A DNA stretch of 64,000 bases from Treponema sp. (GTDB lineage Bacteria > Spirochaetota > Spirochaetia > Treponematales > Treponemataceae). Positions 16,359 through 25,360 of the stretch are shown here, piece after piece; positions within the stretch are counted from its first letter, which is position 1; the number at the start of each line of letters is the position of its first letter. The notes beneath the pieces were generated by a model. That model did not search any database and was not told the origin of the DNA. It saw only the letters and a program-made list of their open reading frames with translations. The DNA is taken from assembly GCA_024693715.1 (NCBI GenBank), contig JAILKS010000048.1, positions 23,699-87,698 of the forward strand. Reading direction: 5' to 3'. The position numbers and the translations under genes are program-made.

Positions 16359-19304
16359 TTACAAATTCAGATTAAATCCGAAAGAAAATGCCGTAGTTTT
16401 ATTTGTTTCTGAAGAATATCTTTTCAGAATTGTAATAATCAAGGAATTCTTTGTCTGAGGAGTTGCCAGAGCACCAAAGTTCAAAGAAAAATCAACGCAC
16501 AGATTCAAGCCATAGTAAAAATCAAAAGGAGCCGTTTTTATCTGCTCAAAAAGCTTTTGAGGATTTTTAATCTTTAATGATTCCGCACTGTATTCACCGG
16601 AAAAATTCTGTCCTATAAAAGCATCAGCAGAAATATAAAAATCATTCATATAAAGCCATCTTCCGCCCTTCTGAATCTGTTTACCGTATAATATCATCTC
16701 TGCTCTTGCCGAATTGATATAAGAATCACTTGTAAAATAATCAATGACAGTTTTTCCAAGCTCTTCAATGCTTTCATTTGATTCTTCCAAATCATCCTGA
16801 TTATATAAGATTGTATTTTTATAAGACTGTCTGTTAAGAAAATCAACTGAAATTATCAACGGCAGATTGCAGGTCAAACCATCCTTGCAATCAATCGGTA
16901 GAAGCTTTGGGACATATGCTCTTACCGACAATCCCACATCTGTAGATGAAACAGACATCGACGGTATATATTCTGAACCTTCAAGAGAACCGTATCCGTA
17001 TGCGGCTATTAAATCGATTGTAAATCCGGCTTTTTCAAACTGATTCTCACCAGTCTTTCTGAGGTTTGAATATTCTGCAACAAAGGAATCACTTATATAA
17101 TTGGTAGTAACAGGTTTTCCGCCATTAATAAGGAAACTCCAGGCCTCGGCAAAACGACCTCCGCCTAAATCACCATAAATCACGCTAAATAAATTTTCAA
17201 ACGAAAGTCTCTGAAAATTTTTGAAAAAGATATTTGAAACAACGTTTACAGCCCCGGACACGTTAGTAAAACCTTCTGCACCAAATTCAACATTTGCAGA
17301 AGCAGAAAAACCAAACATATCATCAGGAGTCTTATTCTGATACTGAATTGTTATACCGGTATCTCCTGATAAAAACATATCTGTTCCGGCAGATAAAACC
17401 AAAGCCTGCGTATCCATCGGATTTCCTGAATAATATGTTACTCCCAAAGGAAAAAGCATACCGGCTCCGAACACAGGCTGATATATTGAAACCGGCAAAA
17501 AGATTCCTTTTGTAAAATATGACAAAGCATTGTATTTTTTTGAATCAGCGGTTATTTGTGACGGGTCAAACAATTGCTCCTGTGAAACAAGCGATGTTTC
17601 CTTTGCCTTGTTAAAAGTAATCTTTTGTTCAAAAAGTGCTTCCTCTGACGTTAAAGAACAGATAATGTTTTCCCTGTACTTTTTTCCGATAAAGTACATT
17701 TTATCTGCAAAAACAGGAAAATAAATACCACCGTTTAAATTCTTCGTAAAAAGTTGAACGCTGTTTTTTCCTTCCTTCAAAGAAAGCTTACCGGCACTTG
17801 GAAATGTTCCTTTTTTTGTCCATGTAAAAAGAAGTCCATCGTCCTGAGAATAATCCTTCGATAAATAACGTATAGCCATCCCCTGTTCAACTTCAAATTT
17901 TTGTTTTTCTGTATTTAAATCTGAAGCATTTCGGACACATATAAAATAATTCATTCCTTCACGCTGAATAAATGCAAAATCACCATTGCCGATATCAACA
18001 TAATCTGAAACAGAAACATTTACCGGAAAAATTATTTCATTGTCTTTTGTAAAAAGATTTTTGTCAGAATCAAACACAAAGCTTTTAATTCTGTAATTTG
18101 CATTTTCATAAACAGTCGTCAAAAGATAAGTTGTGCCGTTTTTACTTACAATGGAAGCCTCACTGATTCCGTGCTCTTTAACGAAATGCTTTTTCTTAGT
18201 CTGCATATCATAAATCATTACTTTTTGAAGAGGATATTTTAAACCGTAATCAATAAAGCTTGCCGCAAGATAACGACCGTCTGCTGAAAAACTAAGCTTT
18301 TGCACACCCATCAAAGAAAATAATTTCTTCTGTCTGATTTTTTTAAGATTAAGATTTTCTGTAGAAGCATAATAAACACTTCCTGAGACAACCCATGCAA
18401 TTCCATCTTTACAGCCCGTAAGTGATGAATAAAGCTGATTTCTATTTTCTTCCGTAAGATTGTTTACATACGAAGGATTTTCTTCTATTTGCGGAAGTTC
18501 AATTGAATTTTTAAAAGCAACCCATGCTGAATTAAACGGGATATCATAAACCTTTTCAAAGGATAATCTTGCAGACGGAGCTTCCATATTTGCAATTTTA
18601 TACCACCACTGTGCATATTTTTCTTCACCATATTTATTTAAAAGATACTGGCTGAATGCTCCGTTAAAATAATAGTAATCACCGGAAGGACTTATTTCTG
18701 ACGCACCTTTTACATCTTCAAAGGAAGGAAACTTATCTTCAAGCTTTGCCTGTTTAATAACATGCCAGAAATATTCATCATTAAGACGGCCTTCTCCATT
18801 CTTACTTTCACCGCTGACAGTTGCACCTTCAGCTATTCCGGAAGATACATTCCATACCGCAGGATTAGCGATATCACCAAAGATTTTTTTAGCGCCCTTC
18901 CAGAATTTGTTATTATGATTGAACGTAACGGCATGAGTAATTTCATGCTTCAAAGTTGAAATAATCGTTTCAGAAAAAACCTTAAGACTGGAAGACACTG
19001 CTGCATCATAAAGCACGATGTGATTATAAGGAGCAGATGCAAAATATGCATTAAATTGTTCACATTCCTGAACGACTACGACAGGCATGCGAAAATAAGG
19101 AACTTCCATTCCGAATTCCTTACTTACTTCTTCATAAACCGAATCAAGATTATCTTTTAAAATCTGAACAGTCTGCTCGCTGCCTTCACGATAAATAATA
19201 TCAAACCAGACAGTTTTTAAAACCCTTGTCTGTTTTTTACCGTTTCCTGCAAATGCAGAAAATGCCATAAAAAACAATAGTGCAAAAGATATTAATTTTT
19301 TCAT
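16359..19304 (-). CDS. Peptidase-MA-like zinc protease with propeller and C-terminal outer-membrane barrel
   Basis: The 981-residue protein has a signal peptide (about 1-19) and then a peptidase MA domain with LKHEITHAV: His120, Glu121 and His124 form the HExxH zinc site, and GIAEG near 156-160 could supply the third ligand. Residues about 290-580 read as a beta-propeller (WVVSGSVYYAS, LSFSADGRYLAASF). The last about 400 residues are alternating amphipathic strands, as in outer-membrane barrels, ending FNLNL. Predicted: a metalloprotease tethered to the outer membrane. It lies 20 bp downstream of an ABC-2 exporter permease gene, so the three genes probably form an operon. Confidence 0.85.
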   Translation of the reverse strand: MKKLISFALLFFMAFSAFAGNGKKQTRVLKTVWFDIIYREGSEQTVQILKDNLDSVYEEVSKEFGMEVPYFRMPVVVVQECEQFNAYFASAPYNHIVLYDAAVSSSLKVFSETIISTLKHEITHAVTFNHNNKFWKGAKKIFGDIANPAVWNVSSGIAEGATVSGESKNGEGRLNDEYFWHVIKQAKLEDKFPSFEDVKGASEISPSGDYYYFNGAFSQYLLNKYGEEKYAQWWYKIANMEAPSARLSFEKVYDIPFNSAWVAFKNSIELPQIEENPSYVNNLTEENRNQLYSSLTGCKDGIAWVVSGSVYYASTENLNLKKIRQKKLFSLMGVQKLSFSADGRYLAASFIDYGLKYPLQKVMIYDMQTKKKHFVKEHGISEASIVSKNGTTYLLTTVYENANYRIKSFVFDSDKNLFTKDNEIIFPVNVSVSDYVDIGNGDFAFIQREGMNYFICVRNASDLNTEKQKFEVEQGMAIRYLSKDYSQDDGLLFTWTKKGTFPSAGKLSLKEGKNSVQLFTKNLNGGIYFPVFADKMYFIGKKYRENIICSLTSEEALFEQKITFNKAKETSLVSQEQLFDPSQITADSKKYNALSYFTKGIFLPVSIYQPVFGAGMLFPLGVTYYSGNPMDTQALVLSAGTDMFLSGDTGITIQYQNKTPDDMFGFSASANVEFGAEGFTNVSGAVNVVSNIFFKNFQRLSFENLFSVIYGDLGGGRFAEAWSFLINGGKPVTTNYISDSFVAEYSNLRKTGENQFEKAGFTIDLIAAYGYGSLEGSEYIPSMSVSSTDVGLSVRAYVPKLLPIDCKDGLTCNLPLIISVDFLNRQSYKNTILYNQDDLEESNESIEELGKTVIDYFTSDSYINSARAEMILYGKQIQKGGRWLYMNDFYISADAFIGQNFSGEYSAESLKIKNPQKLFEQIKTAPFDFYYGLNLCVDFSLNFGALATPQTKNSLIITILKRYSSETNKTTAFSFGFNLNL

Positions 19305-19324
19305 AAAAGCTCTCTCTTTTTTAT

Positions 19325-21016
19325 TTAAATTTCTGAATATCTTTTATCTGCATATTTATATAGAAGCCTGTTAATAAAACCACTGATTATCAAAAGCACC
19401 GCACCTATATAAAGCAGCATATTTACATTTTCTTTTACTACAAAAACAAACAGCAGGGCAAATAACGCTATGAATCCCCAGCTGATAAGAATAGAAAACA
19501 AAACATTCATATTCTGCTTAAAAGCTGCAACAGGATTTTCCCATTCCATTTTCGGATTTGCAAGATCCAGCATAATATCAACAGAAGTTATAATCCTTAC
19601 AGCTGAATACGAAAGTATATATGAAATCGCAAAAATCTTGCACAAAAGCAAAACAGTCAAAGGAAGCGGAATGCACAAGGTAAGAACAATATAAATAATT
19701 GCAAGCACAATAAAAACAAAGTAAAAATATATCATCGAGTGACGTATTTTTGCAGTAAGGATATCTGACATTTTAATAGGCATTGCTTTTAAATTTACAA
19801 ATCCTTTTCCTTCCCTTGAAAATGAAGTACCTGCAATGTTTGTCATAGACGAAAATAATACGCTTATACCCGCAATAATCACAACGCTGTATAAAATAAA
19901 AAGGTTGTAATCAGTTCCAATAAAATTAATCAGAACATCCTTGATTGCTGCTAAAACTACAGACAACTTTCCTTTCGAAGAAACTGCAACAAGCGATGGA
20001 ACTATCATAAGAAATGGCAAAAGAATAATAATCAACGGACCATTTACAAGAAAAGAAGGTTCGGTAAAAACACATTTAATGTCCCTTAAAAGAAGCGCTG
20101 TTCCCTGTGAAAGCTGTCTTGTATCATTTTTTATCAGCTCAGAAGCTTTTTCATCTGATATTTTTTTAGATTTTTCATCTGTAAATCCATTTAATGATTT
20201 TACATAACCCGGCGCAAAGGTCGGCACCATCCCGACAATAACTGCCATATCAACAGTTAAAAGCAGAAGGATTGAACCCGGTTTTCCGATAAGCGCATCT
20301 GCAAAAAATGAAACCCATTTTATCTGTTCACTTGCAGAAGATATTTTTTGTGCAACTCCTGCAGCATACACCGAAACATTGCTCGATATAAATCCATATC
20401 CCCATGCAAAAAGAATTATGATTACTGTTGAAATCCCGACAAGAATTGAACGTTTTCTTAAAACAGGAAATGCAAGAAGTATCAGAATTAAAACAAAATA
20501 AAGTGCACCGGTAATGACAACACTAATCGTTAAACCTGTAACAAGCATTCCAATATAAATAAGAGGATTCCACATTATATGCTGATTAATGCCATAAACT
20601 GTTCCGGCAATTATACACATAATAAGTGATAAAAATCCGTCTGTAACAATTGAAATTGCAAATTTTGCACCAAAAAGATGAACAGGCTTTAAAGGCATTG
20701 CAAGAAACTGCTCTTCACTTTTTCCCGAACAATAATTTGAAATGACTGTAAGCAGCCCGAAAATAAAATTAACAACTACAATAGAAAGCACGGTAGAAAC
20801 AGGCATCAAATTCAACTGTCCGTTTGATTCAAGGGTTTTATAAACCGAAATCATCGAAAATGAAAAAATACCTGTAAATACAACTGCACAATAAATCGCA
20901 GCAATTATTATTAAAATATTTTTTGCAAGACCTTTTTTACCTTTTTTAAAGTTCTCTTTAAATGAGGCAAAAGAAAACATGTTGGAAAACAATATCTTAA
21001 AAAGGGAAAAAATCAT
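19325..21016 (-). CDS. ABC-2 type exporter permease
   Basis: This 563-residue protein has about twelve hydrophobic helices, including runs such as IIIAAIYCAVVF and VLSIVVVNFIFGLL, and a central cytoplasmic loop (about 255-305). It resembles large ABC-2 permeases that pair with one ATPase. I take the ATG at 21016 because GGAG lies 7 bases upstream; the open frame extends to a TTG at 21031 inside the ATPase gene. Stop and start are nearly joined to the ATPase, indicating coupling. The substrate is unknown. Confidence 0.88.
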   Translation of the reverse strand: MIFSLFKILFSNMFSFASFKENFKKGKKGLAKNILIIIAAIYCAVVFTGIFSFSMISVYKTLESNGQLNLMPVSTVLSIVVVNFIFGLLTVISNYCSGKSEEQFLAMPLKPVHLFGAKFAISIVTDGFLSLIMCIIAGTVYGINQHIMWNPLIYIGMLVTGLTISVVITGALYFVLILILLAFPVLRKRSILVGISTVIIILFAWGYGFISSNVSVYAAGVAQKISSASEQIKWVSFFADALIGKPGSILLLLTVDMAVIVGMVPTFAPGYVKSLNGFTDEKSKKISDEKASELIKNDTRQLSQGTALLLRDIKCVFTEPSFLVNGPLIIILLPFLMIVPSLVAVSSKGKLSVVLAAIKDVLINFIGTDYNLFILYSVVIIAGISVLFSSMTNIAGTSFSREGKGFVNLKAMPIKMSDILTAKIRHSMIYFYFVFIVLAIIYIVLTLCIPLPLTVLLLCKIFAISYILSYSAVRIITSVDIMLDLANPKMEWENPVAAFKQNMNVLFSILISWGFIALFALLFVFVVKENVNMLLYIGAVLLIISGFINRLLYKYADKRYSEI

Positions 21017-21017
21017 T

Positions 21018-21749
21018 TTAGTTCTCCGCAATCAGTTTTAAGAAAACATCTTCAAGAGACTTACAGCCCTTTCCGTGATTTTTCATAAGCTCATCAAGAG
21101 TTCCGGTAAAAATCAACTGCCCTTTTCTGATAATTCCGATTCTGTCACAAAGCTTTTCTGCAACTTCCATTACATGAGTAGAAAAGAAAACTGTTTTTCC
21201 TGCTGAAGCACGTTCACGCATGATTTCTTTAACGATAAATGCTGCCTCAGGATCAAGTCCGACCATCGGTTCATCAAGGATCCAGTTCTGTGGATCTGTA
21301 ATTATACTTGCGATTAAAAAAAGCTTCTGCTTCATTCCATGACTGAAGGAATTGATTCTTGAATTTATAACTTCCTTGATTCCGAATTTTTCGGCGAGAG
21401 TATTTATTTTTTCAGAACGTTCATCCTTTGAAATACCGTAAACATCACAGATAAAATTCAAATATTCAATTGCTTTTAAACGAACGAAAGTTTCCGGATT
21501 ATCGGGAACAAAAGAAAACTGTTTTTTTGCTTCAACTGGTTTTTCTTTTATTGATATTCCGTCTATGAACAATTCGCCTTCTGTCGGCTGAATAATTCCG
21601 GTAAGCATTTTGATTAAAGTTGTCTTACCGGCTCCGTTAGGTCCTAAAAATCCAAAAATTTCACCATTGTTAACCGTAAGATTAAGTGAATCTACCGCCT
21701 TAACCTTATTTTTTCCATATATTTTTGTTACATTTTTTGCCTGAAGCAT
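21018..21749 (-). CDS. ABC transporter ATP-binding protein
   Basis: The 243-residue protein has Walker A GPNGAGKTT (near 35-43), a Q-loop FVPDNPE, signature SFSHGMKQK, Walker B ILDEPMVGLDPE and the H-loop FFSTHVME. It would power the adjacent permease. AGGAG lies 6 bases before the ATG. Divergent loading or drug/peptide export cannot be distinguished from sequence. It is the first gene of the likely exporter-peptidase operon. Confidence 0.95.
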   Translation of the reverse strand: MLQAKNVTKIYGKNKVKAVDSLNLTVNNGEIFGFLGPNGAGKTTLIKMLTGIIQPTEGELFIDGISIKEKPVEAKKQFSFVPDNPETFVRLKAIEYLNFICDVYGISKDERSEKINTLAEKFGIKEVINSRINSFSHGMKQKLFLIASIITDPQNWILDEPMVGLDPEAAFIVKEIMRERASAGKTVFFSTHVMEVAEKLCDRIGIIRKGQLIFTGTLDELMKNHGKGCKSLEDVFLKLIAEN

Positions 21750-21831
21750 ATTTTTCTCCTGATGTAGTTATAATAACTATATAAAAAAAAGTTTTATTTG
21801 TCATCAGAAAAAAATAGTTATAAGATTTTTC

Positions 21832-23418
21832 TTATACAAGCTTCAGTTTTGCAATTAAATGTACAAGCGTCGAATTCCAATAGATTGCAACTTCATTCGT
21901 ACTGTAACTTCCATCCTTATCTATATAACAGGAAAGCTTTGGTTTATTCTGAAGATACATTTTTGCTTCTTCATCTATCAAAGGAAAGCACGGACCACCT
22001 GCGAGCATGCCTGGCATTATTTTTTTCAGATAAATAGATGGGCGGTGATGACAGCGTTCCGGACTTTTTATTCCATTGCCTGTTACATAACAAATCTCCA
22101 GCGGATTACAGCCGAAAAGATAATCAAGCTGTTTAAAAGCCCCGCAATAATATTTTTTATTTTTCGTCAAATCGTAAGCTAAAAGAAGCACGTGAGCCTC
22201 ATCACAAACGGCGCCATTGCTGCCCCAGAAGATTCTGTCTAATCCTACTCCAAATGCAGATTTTTCTATTAACTCCATAATCCTGTCTGCTTTTTCAATT
22301 ACTTCTTCTTCAAGATCCTTTATCTGTGCATCTGAAAGCAGAGACTTGTTTTCCAGTAAAAGCTGTGAGCCATAACCGGAAACGCAGCTCCAGCCGAAAC
22401 TAAAATTCCAGTATTTTTTCCATGGAAATTCAGGATCAGTTTTTTTATTTCGTCCTTTTTTCCGCAATTTAAATGCTTTTTTTAAATATTCACTTTTTTT
22501 AGTTACAACATAAAGTGAACATAAAGCAAAGAACTTTTCATCATAAATGCTCCAGTCCCCATATCCGCCGGTTGTAATTTCAGGGGGATTCTTAAAGAAT
22601 GCATCTTTATTTTTTTCTATATATTTCTGAGCCTTAATTGCAGCATTTAAAAGTTTTTCTGCATATTCCTTGTCTGATAATTCAAAAAAAGTACTGGCAA
22701 AGGCAAGACAACCGGCAAAATCAGCAGTAGCAGCCGTTGAAACAGGCGAAATTACAAGCTCGTCCTTTTCATCCTGTGGAAGAATATATGAACAAAAATG
22801 ATAGCATGAAACCTTATGATAAACTCCACCATCCTCGCGCTGCATTTTCAACATCCAGTCAAGCTCAAAACGAACCTCTTCGAGGATATTAAAATCATTG
22901 TAAGTGCCGGTACATTCACGATAAGCCAGAAGCAAATCCATAACTGCTTTACTTGCCGCAATTATATAACGTCCATAATCACCGGCATCATGCCAGCCAC
23001 CGTCAACAGATTTTTTTATTTTTGTTCCATAAATGAGCGCCGGAGTATTGTGACACGCCTCGTGCTCAAAATTCTTATCTTCAATTTTCTGACCGCATCT
23101 TGAAAGATAAAAATATCGTAAAAGAGAATTGTAAACAGGATTAAAAACATCACCGCCTATTTTAAAACAACTGCTTTTTGAATCCTGTATTTTTATAAAA
23201 AACACGCCTTCTTTATCGACAGATGTAAAATCGGCGATGCATGTAGTTTCTTCACTTATTTCATCACTTACAGGCTTACAAAGCTTTCCGCTATAAACAA
23301 CAACCTCATCCTTTGAACAAAGCTCAAATACCTCGTTTTCAGAGGAACCCTTTACATAAGCAATCTTCAGATTATTCTGCGCATATCCAATCTGATTTAT
23401 AAAAATCTTCAGTTTCAT
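21832..23418 (-). CDS. GH9 family glycosidase without signal peptide
   Basis: The 528-residue protein has a short N-terminal Ig-like domain (MKLKIFINQIGYAQ, about 1-90) typical of CelD-type GH9 enzymes and then the (alpha/alpha)6 barrel. GGWHDAGDYGRY near 141-152 holds the catalytic-base Asp residues. Near the C-terminus, CHHRPS and STNEVAIYWN hold the conserved His and the proton-donor Glu. GH9 enzymes cleave beta-1,4-glucans. The lack of a signal peptide points to cytoplasmic cleavage of cellodextrins or related oligosaccharides. Start: ATG at 23418 with TATATT 6 bases upstream and no Shine-Dalgarno; a TTG at 23436 is less likely. Confidence 0.92.
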   Translation of the reverse strand: MKLKIFINQIGYAQNNLKIAYVKGSSENEVFELCSKDEVVVYSGKLCKPVSDEISEETTCIADFTSVDKEGVFFIKIQDSKSSCFKIGGDVFNPVYNSLLRYFYLSRCGQKIEDKNFEHEACHNTPALIYGTKIKKSVDGGWHDAGDYGRYIIAASKAVMDLLLAYRECTGTYNDFNILEEVRFELDWMLKMQREDGGVYHKVSCYHFCSYILPQDEKDELVISPVSTAATADFAGCLAFASTFFELSDKEYAEKLLNAAIKAQKYIEKNKDAFFKNPPEITTGGYGDWSIYDEKFFALCSLYVVTKKSEYLKKAFKLRKKGRNKKTDPEFPWKKYWNFSFGWSCVSGYGSQLLLENKSLLSDAQIKDLEEEVIEKADRIMELIEKSAFGVGLDRIFWGSNGAVCDEAHVLLLAYDLTKNKKYYCGAFKQLDYLFGCNPLEICYVTGNGIKSPERCHHRPSIYLKKIMPGMLAGGPCFPLIDEEAKMYLQNKPKLSCYIDKDGSYSTNEVAIYWNSTLVHLIAKLKLV

Positions 23419-23430
23419 AATGCAAATATA
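23419..23430 (-). promoter_or_regulatory. -10 box placed for a leaderless GH9 transcript
   Basis: Minus-strand TATATT (23425-23430), then TGCATT, then the ATG. No ribosome-binding purine tract is present. Confidence 0.45.
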
Positions 23431-23490
23431 AAACAATCAGATTATTGTCAATTGAATAAATAGAGTTTTAAATTGTAAAAAAATACAAAA

Positions 23491-24129
23491 TCAGCGTAAA
23501 ACTACAGCTTCATCCATTGTAAGTAATTTTACCAGCGGAATATTATATTCACCCTTTGTTCCATCAGGATTTTTTAATGTGAGTTTAAAACTGCTGTTTT
23601 TAAGTTCATCTGCGACAGATTTTCCGTATACCGAACCAATCAATAAAATATATTCTGTATCTGTCATTTCTTCACCGGTAAAAACAGGAGCCATAAGAAG
23701 ATCCATGAACATCTGTGTCTGCTCATCACTTTTATTGTAATAATCCTGCAGCGCTTTAGGAGAAATGGAAACTATTATTTTCTGATTTACAATTTTTACA
23801 AGTCCAGATTCAAAAAGCGGTGTTTTTCCGGAAGGTGCTTTTGCAGTAACCGAAAGTGAAGAATTTTCCTTATTTGACGATACATTGATATTTGTAAAAT
23901 TTGATTTTGCAAGATCCTGGGATATTTCACGAGAATCTGCAAAAAAAACATCCTGATTATCCTTTGCACCAGTAGCATTTTTAAGCAGGAATTCAAAGCC
24001 TTTACCAAAGGATGTATCGAATTTCACCCCAAGCGAACCGTCACTATTAACAGATAAATCTGCCGATGCAGTACAGCTCATCAAAAATAAAACAAACAAT
24101 AAACTGAATAAACCAGAAATCTTTTTCAT
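23491..24129 (-). CDS. Lipoprotein, unknown function
   Basis: The 212-residue protein has a signal with lipobox LMSC (Cys near residue 19), so it should be lipid-anchored. The mature part starts with LSVNSDGSLGVKFDTS and has no domain I recognise. It lies 16 bp downstream of the NlpC/P60 gene on the same strand and is probably co-transcribed. A cell-envelope role is inferred only from context. Confidence 0.75.
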   Translation of the reverse strand: MKKISGLFSLLFVLFLMSCTASADLSVNSDGSLGVKFDTSFGKGFEFLLKNATGAKDNQDVFFADSREISQDLAKSNFTNINVSSNKENSSLSVTAKAPSGKTPLFESGLVKIVNQKIIVSISPKALQDYYNKSDEQTQMFMDLLMAPVFTGEEMTDTEYILLIGSVYGKSVADELKNSSFKLTLKNPDGTKGEYNIPLVKLLTMDEAVVLR

Positions 24130-24145
24130 TTTCCTCTATCCTCAA

Positions 24146-25204
24146 CTACAAACCGATTCTTAAACCGGCTAAGCATAAAACATTATCAAAGGATAATGCT
24201 GAATCTTCATCATATTCATTACCGGATATTCCGAAAGCTATTCTGACCTCTGCCATAAACCTTGCCTCCAGATTGCCGATATCAAATTGCTTTGAAAAAC
24301 ATCCGAGCCCGAAAAACAAATCATTTATTTCTTCAAACTCTTCATCATTTTCATAATATAATGCCATATTATAACCGGCACATATAGATAAACAATCAAA
24401 TAAGTTCAATGTAACACCCATAGGAAACAATAACGTTCTGCTTAAAAACTCATAATTCAAATCGCAGAATACTCCAAAAGAAAAGCCTGGACGGTCAAAG
24501 AAGGACTGGTACATCTGAACTTCAATTCCCTTTATGACATTATTATCAATATTATCAGGAAGTCCAAAAGCACAGAAAACACCTACATCTCTTTCTCCTC
24601 TGCAGGATGATGAACCTGAACTGATTCCGGTAGTTTTGTTAGTATCTGGGCCTTTTCTTGTGGAACCTGACGAAGAACCTTCTGCGATTCTTCCTCCGGT
24701 TCCGCCACTGGGCAACAAACGCCCGGCGCACATGTAATTCTTTTTCCAGTAGGATTCTTCCAGGGAAGCTATCTGAATGCCGGTTCTTGGACCGTCACTT
24801 ATCGCCGAAATAAACTTCTTGTCTCCAAGATAAATGCCTACATGTGAAACCTTTCCGTTTTTATATGCTTCAAAAAACACAAGATCTCCAGGTTCAAGCT
24901 CCTGATCATCTATTTTTTCAACGCTTCCATAAATCCCACTGGAGCTTTTAGAAACAGAAATTTTCAACGCTTTTTTAAAACAATATGAAACAAAGCCAGA
25001 ACAGTCAAACTTATTTGGTCCCGCCCATCCATAGGCGTAAGGTTCACCAATATGTGTCTGCGCTTCTTCTATTAACTTCAACCGGGCTTCTGTTGCCTGC
25101 TCCGGTGTCATTTTTTTTACACCTGCACAAAGCTGAACGCAACACAAAGAGAAGAAAACTATAAAAAGCAATAGAATCTTCTGTATTCTGGAAATTCGTT
25201 GCAT
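24146..25204 (-). CDS. NlpC/P60 cell-wall hydrolase with C-terminal membrane-like domain
   Basis: The 352-residue protein has a signal peptide and an NlpC/P60 domain (about 35-170). The catalytic Cys is in DCSGF (about residue 68) and the His in SHVGIYLG (about 121); a third polar residue lies near SDGPRTG. The family cleaves the gamma-D-glutamyl-diamino-acid bond of peptidoglycan stems. A Ser/Gly-rich linker (about 175-205) leads to about 150 residues with alternating hydrophobic strands, perhaps a small barrel. I chose ATG 25204, 8 bases after GAGGAG; the longer TTG-started frame is unlikely. Confidence 0.9.
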   Translation of the reverse strand: MQRISRIQKILLLFIVFFSLCCVQLCAGVKKMTPEQATEARLKLIEEAQTHIGEPYAYGWAGPNKFDCSGFVSYCFKKALKISVSKSSSGIYGSVEKIDDQELEPGDLVFFEAYKNGKVSHVGIYLGDKKFISAISDGPRTGIQIASLEESYWKKNYMCAGRLLPSGGTGGRIAEGSSSGSTRKGPDTNKTTGISSGSSSCRGERDVGVFCAFGLPDNIDNNVIKGIEVQMYQSFFDRPGFSFGVFCDLNYEFLSRTLLFPMGVTLNLFDCLSICAGYNMALYYENDEEFEEINDLFFGLGCFSKQFDIGNLEARFMAEVRIAFGISGNEYDEDSALSFDNVLCLAGLRIGL

Positions 25205-25273
25205 AAACAAAACTCCTCTTAATAAAATTATACAATATTTTCCATATTTTTAAACTCTTTTTTTATTTTCGGA

Positions 25274-25301
25274 TTGACAAAACTGTAATTGATGATATAT
25301 T
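25274..25301 (+). promoter_or_regulatory. Promoter of the acyl-CoA synthetase gene
   Basis: TTGACA at 25274-25279 and TATATT at 25296-25301 are spaced 16 bp. About 60 bp of leader follows, with a TGACA/TGTCA inverted pair near 25311-25335 that could be an operator. Confidence 0.6.
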
Positions 25302-25360
25302 TTAAATAAATGACAAAATCACTAAAAATGTCAAAATAAAAAATAAACAGGAGACTTTCA

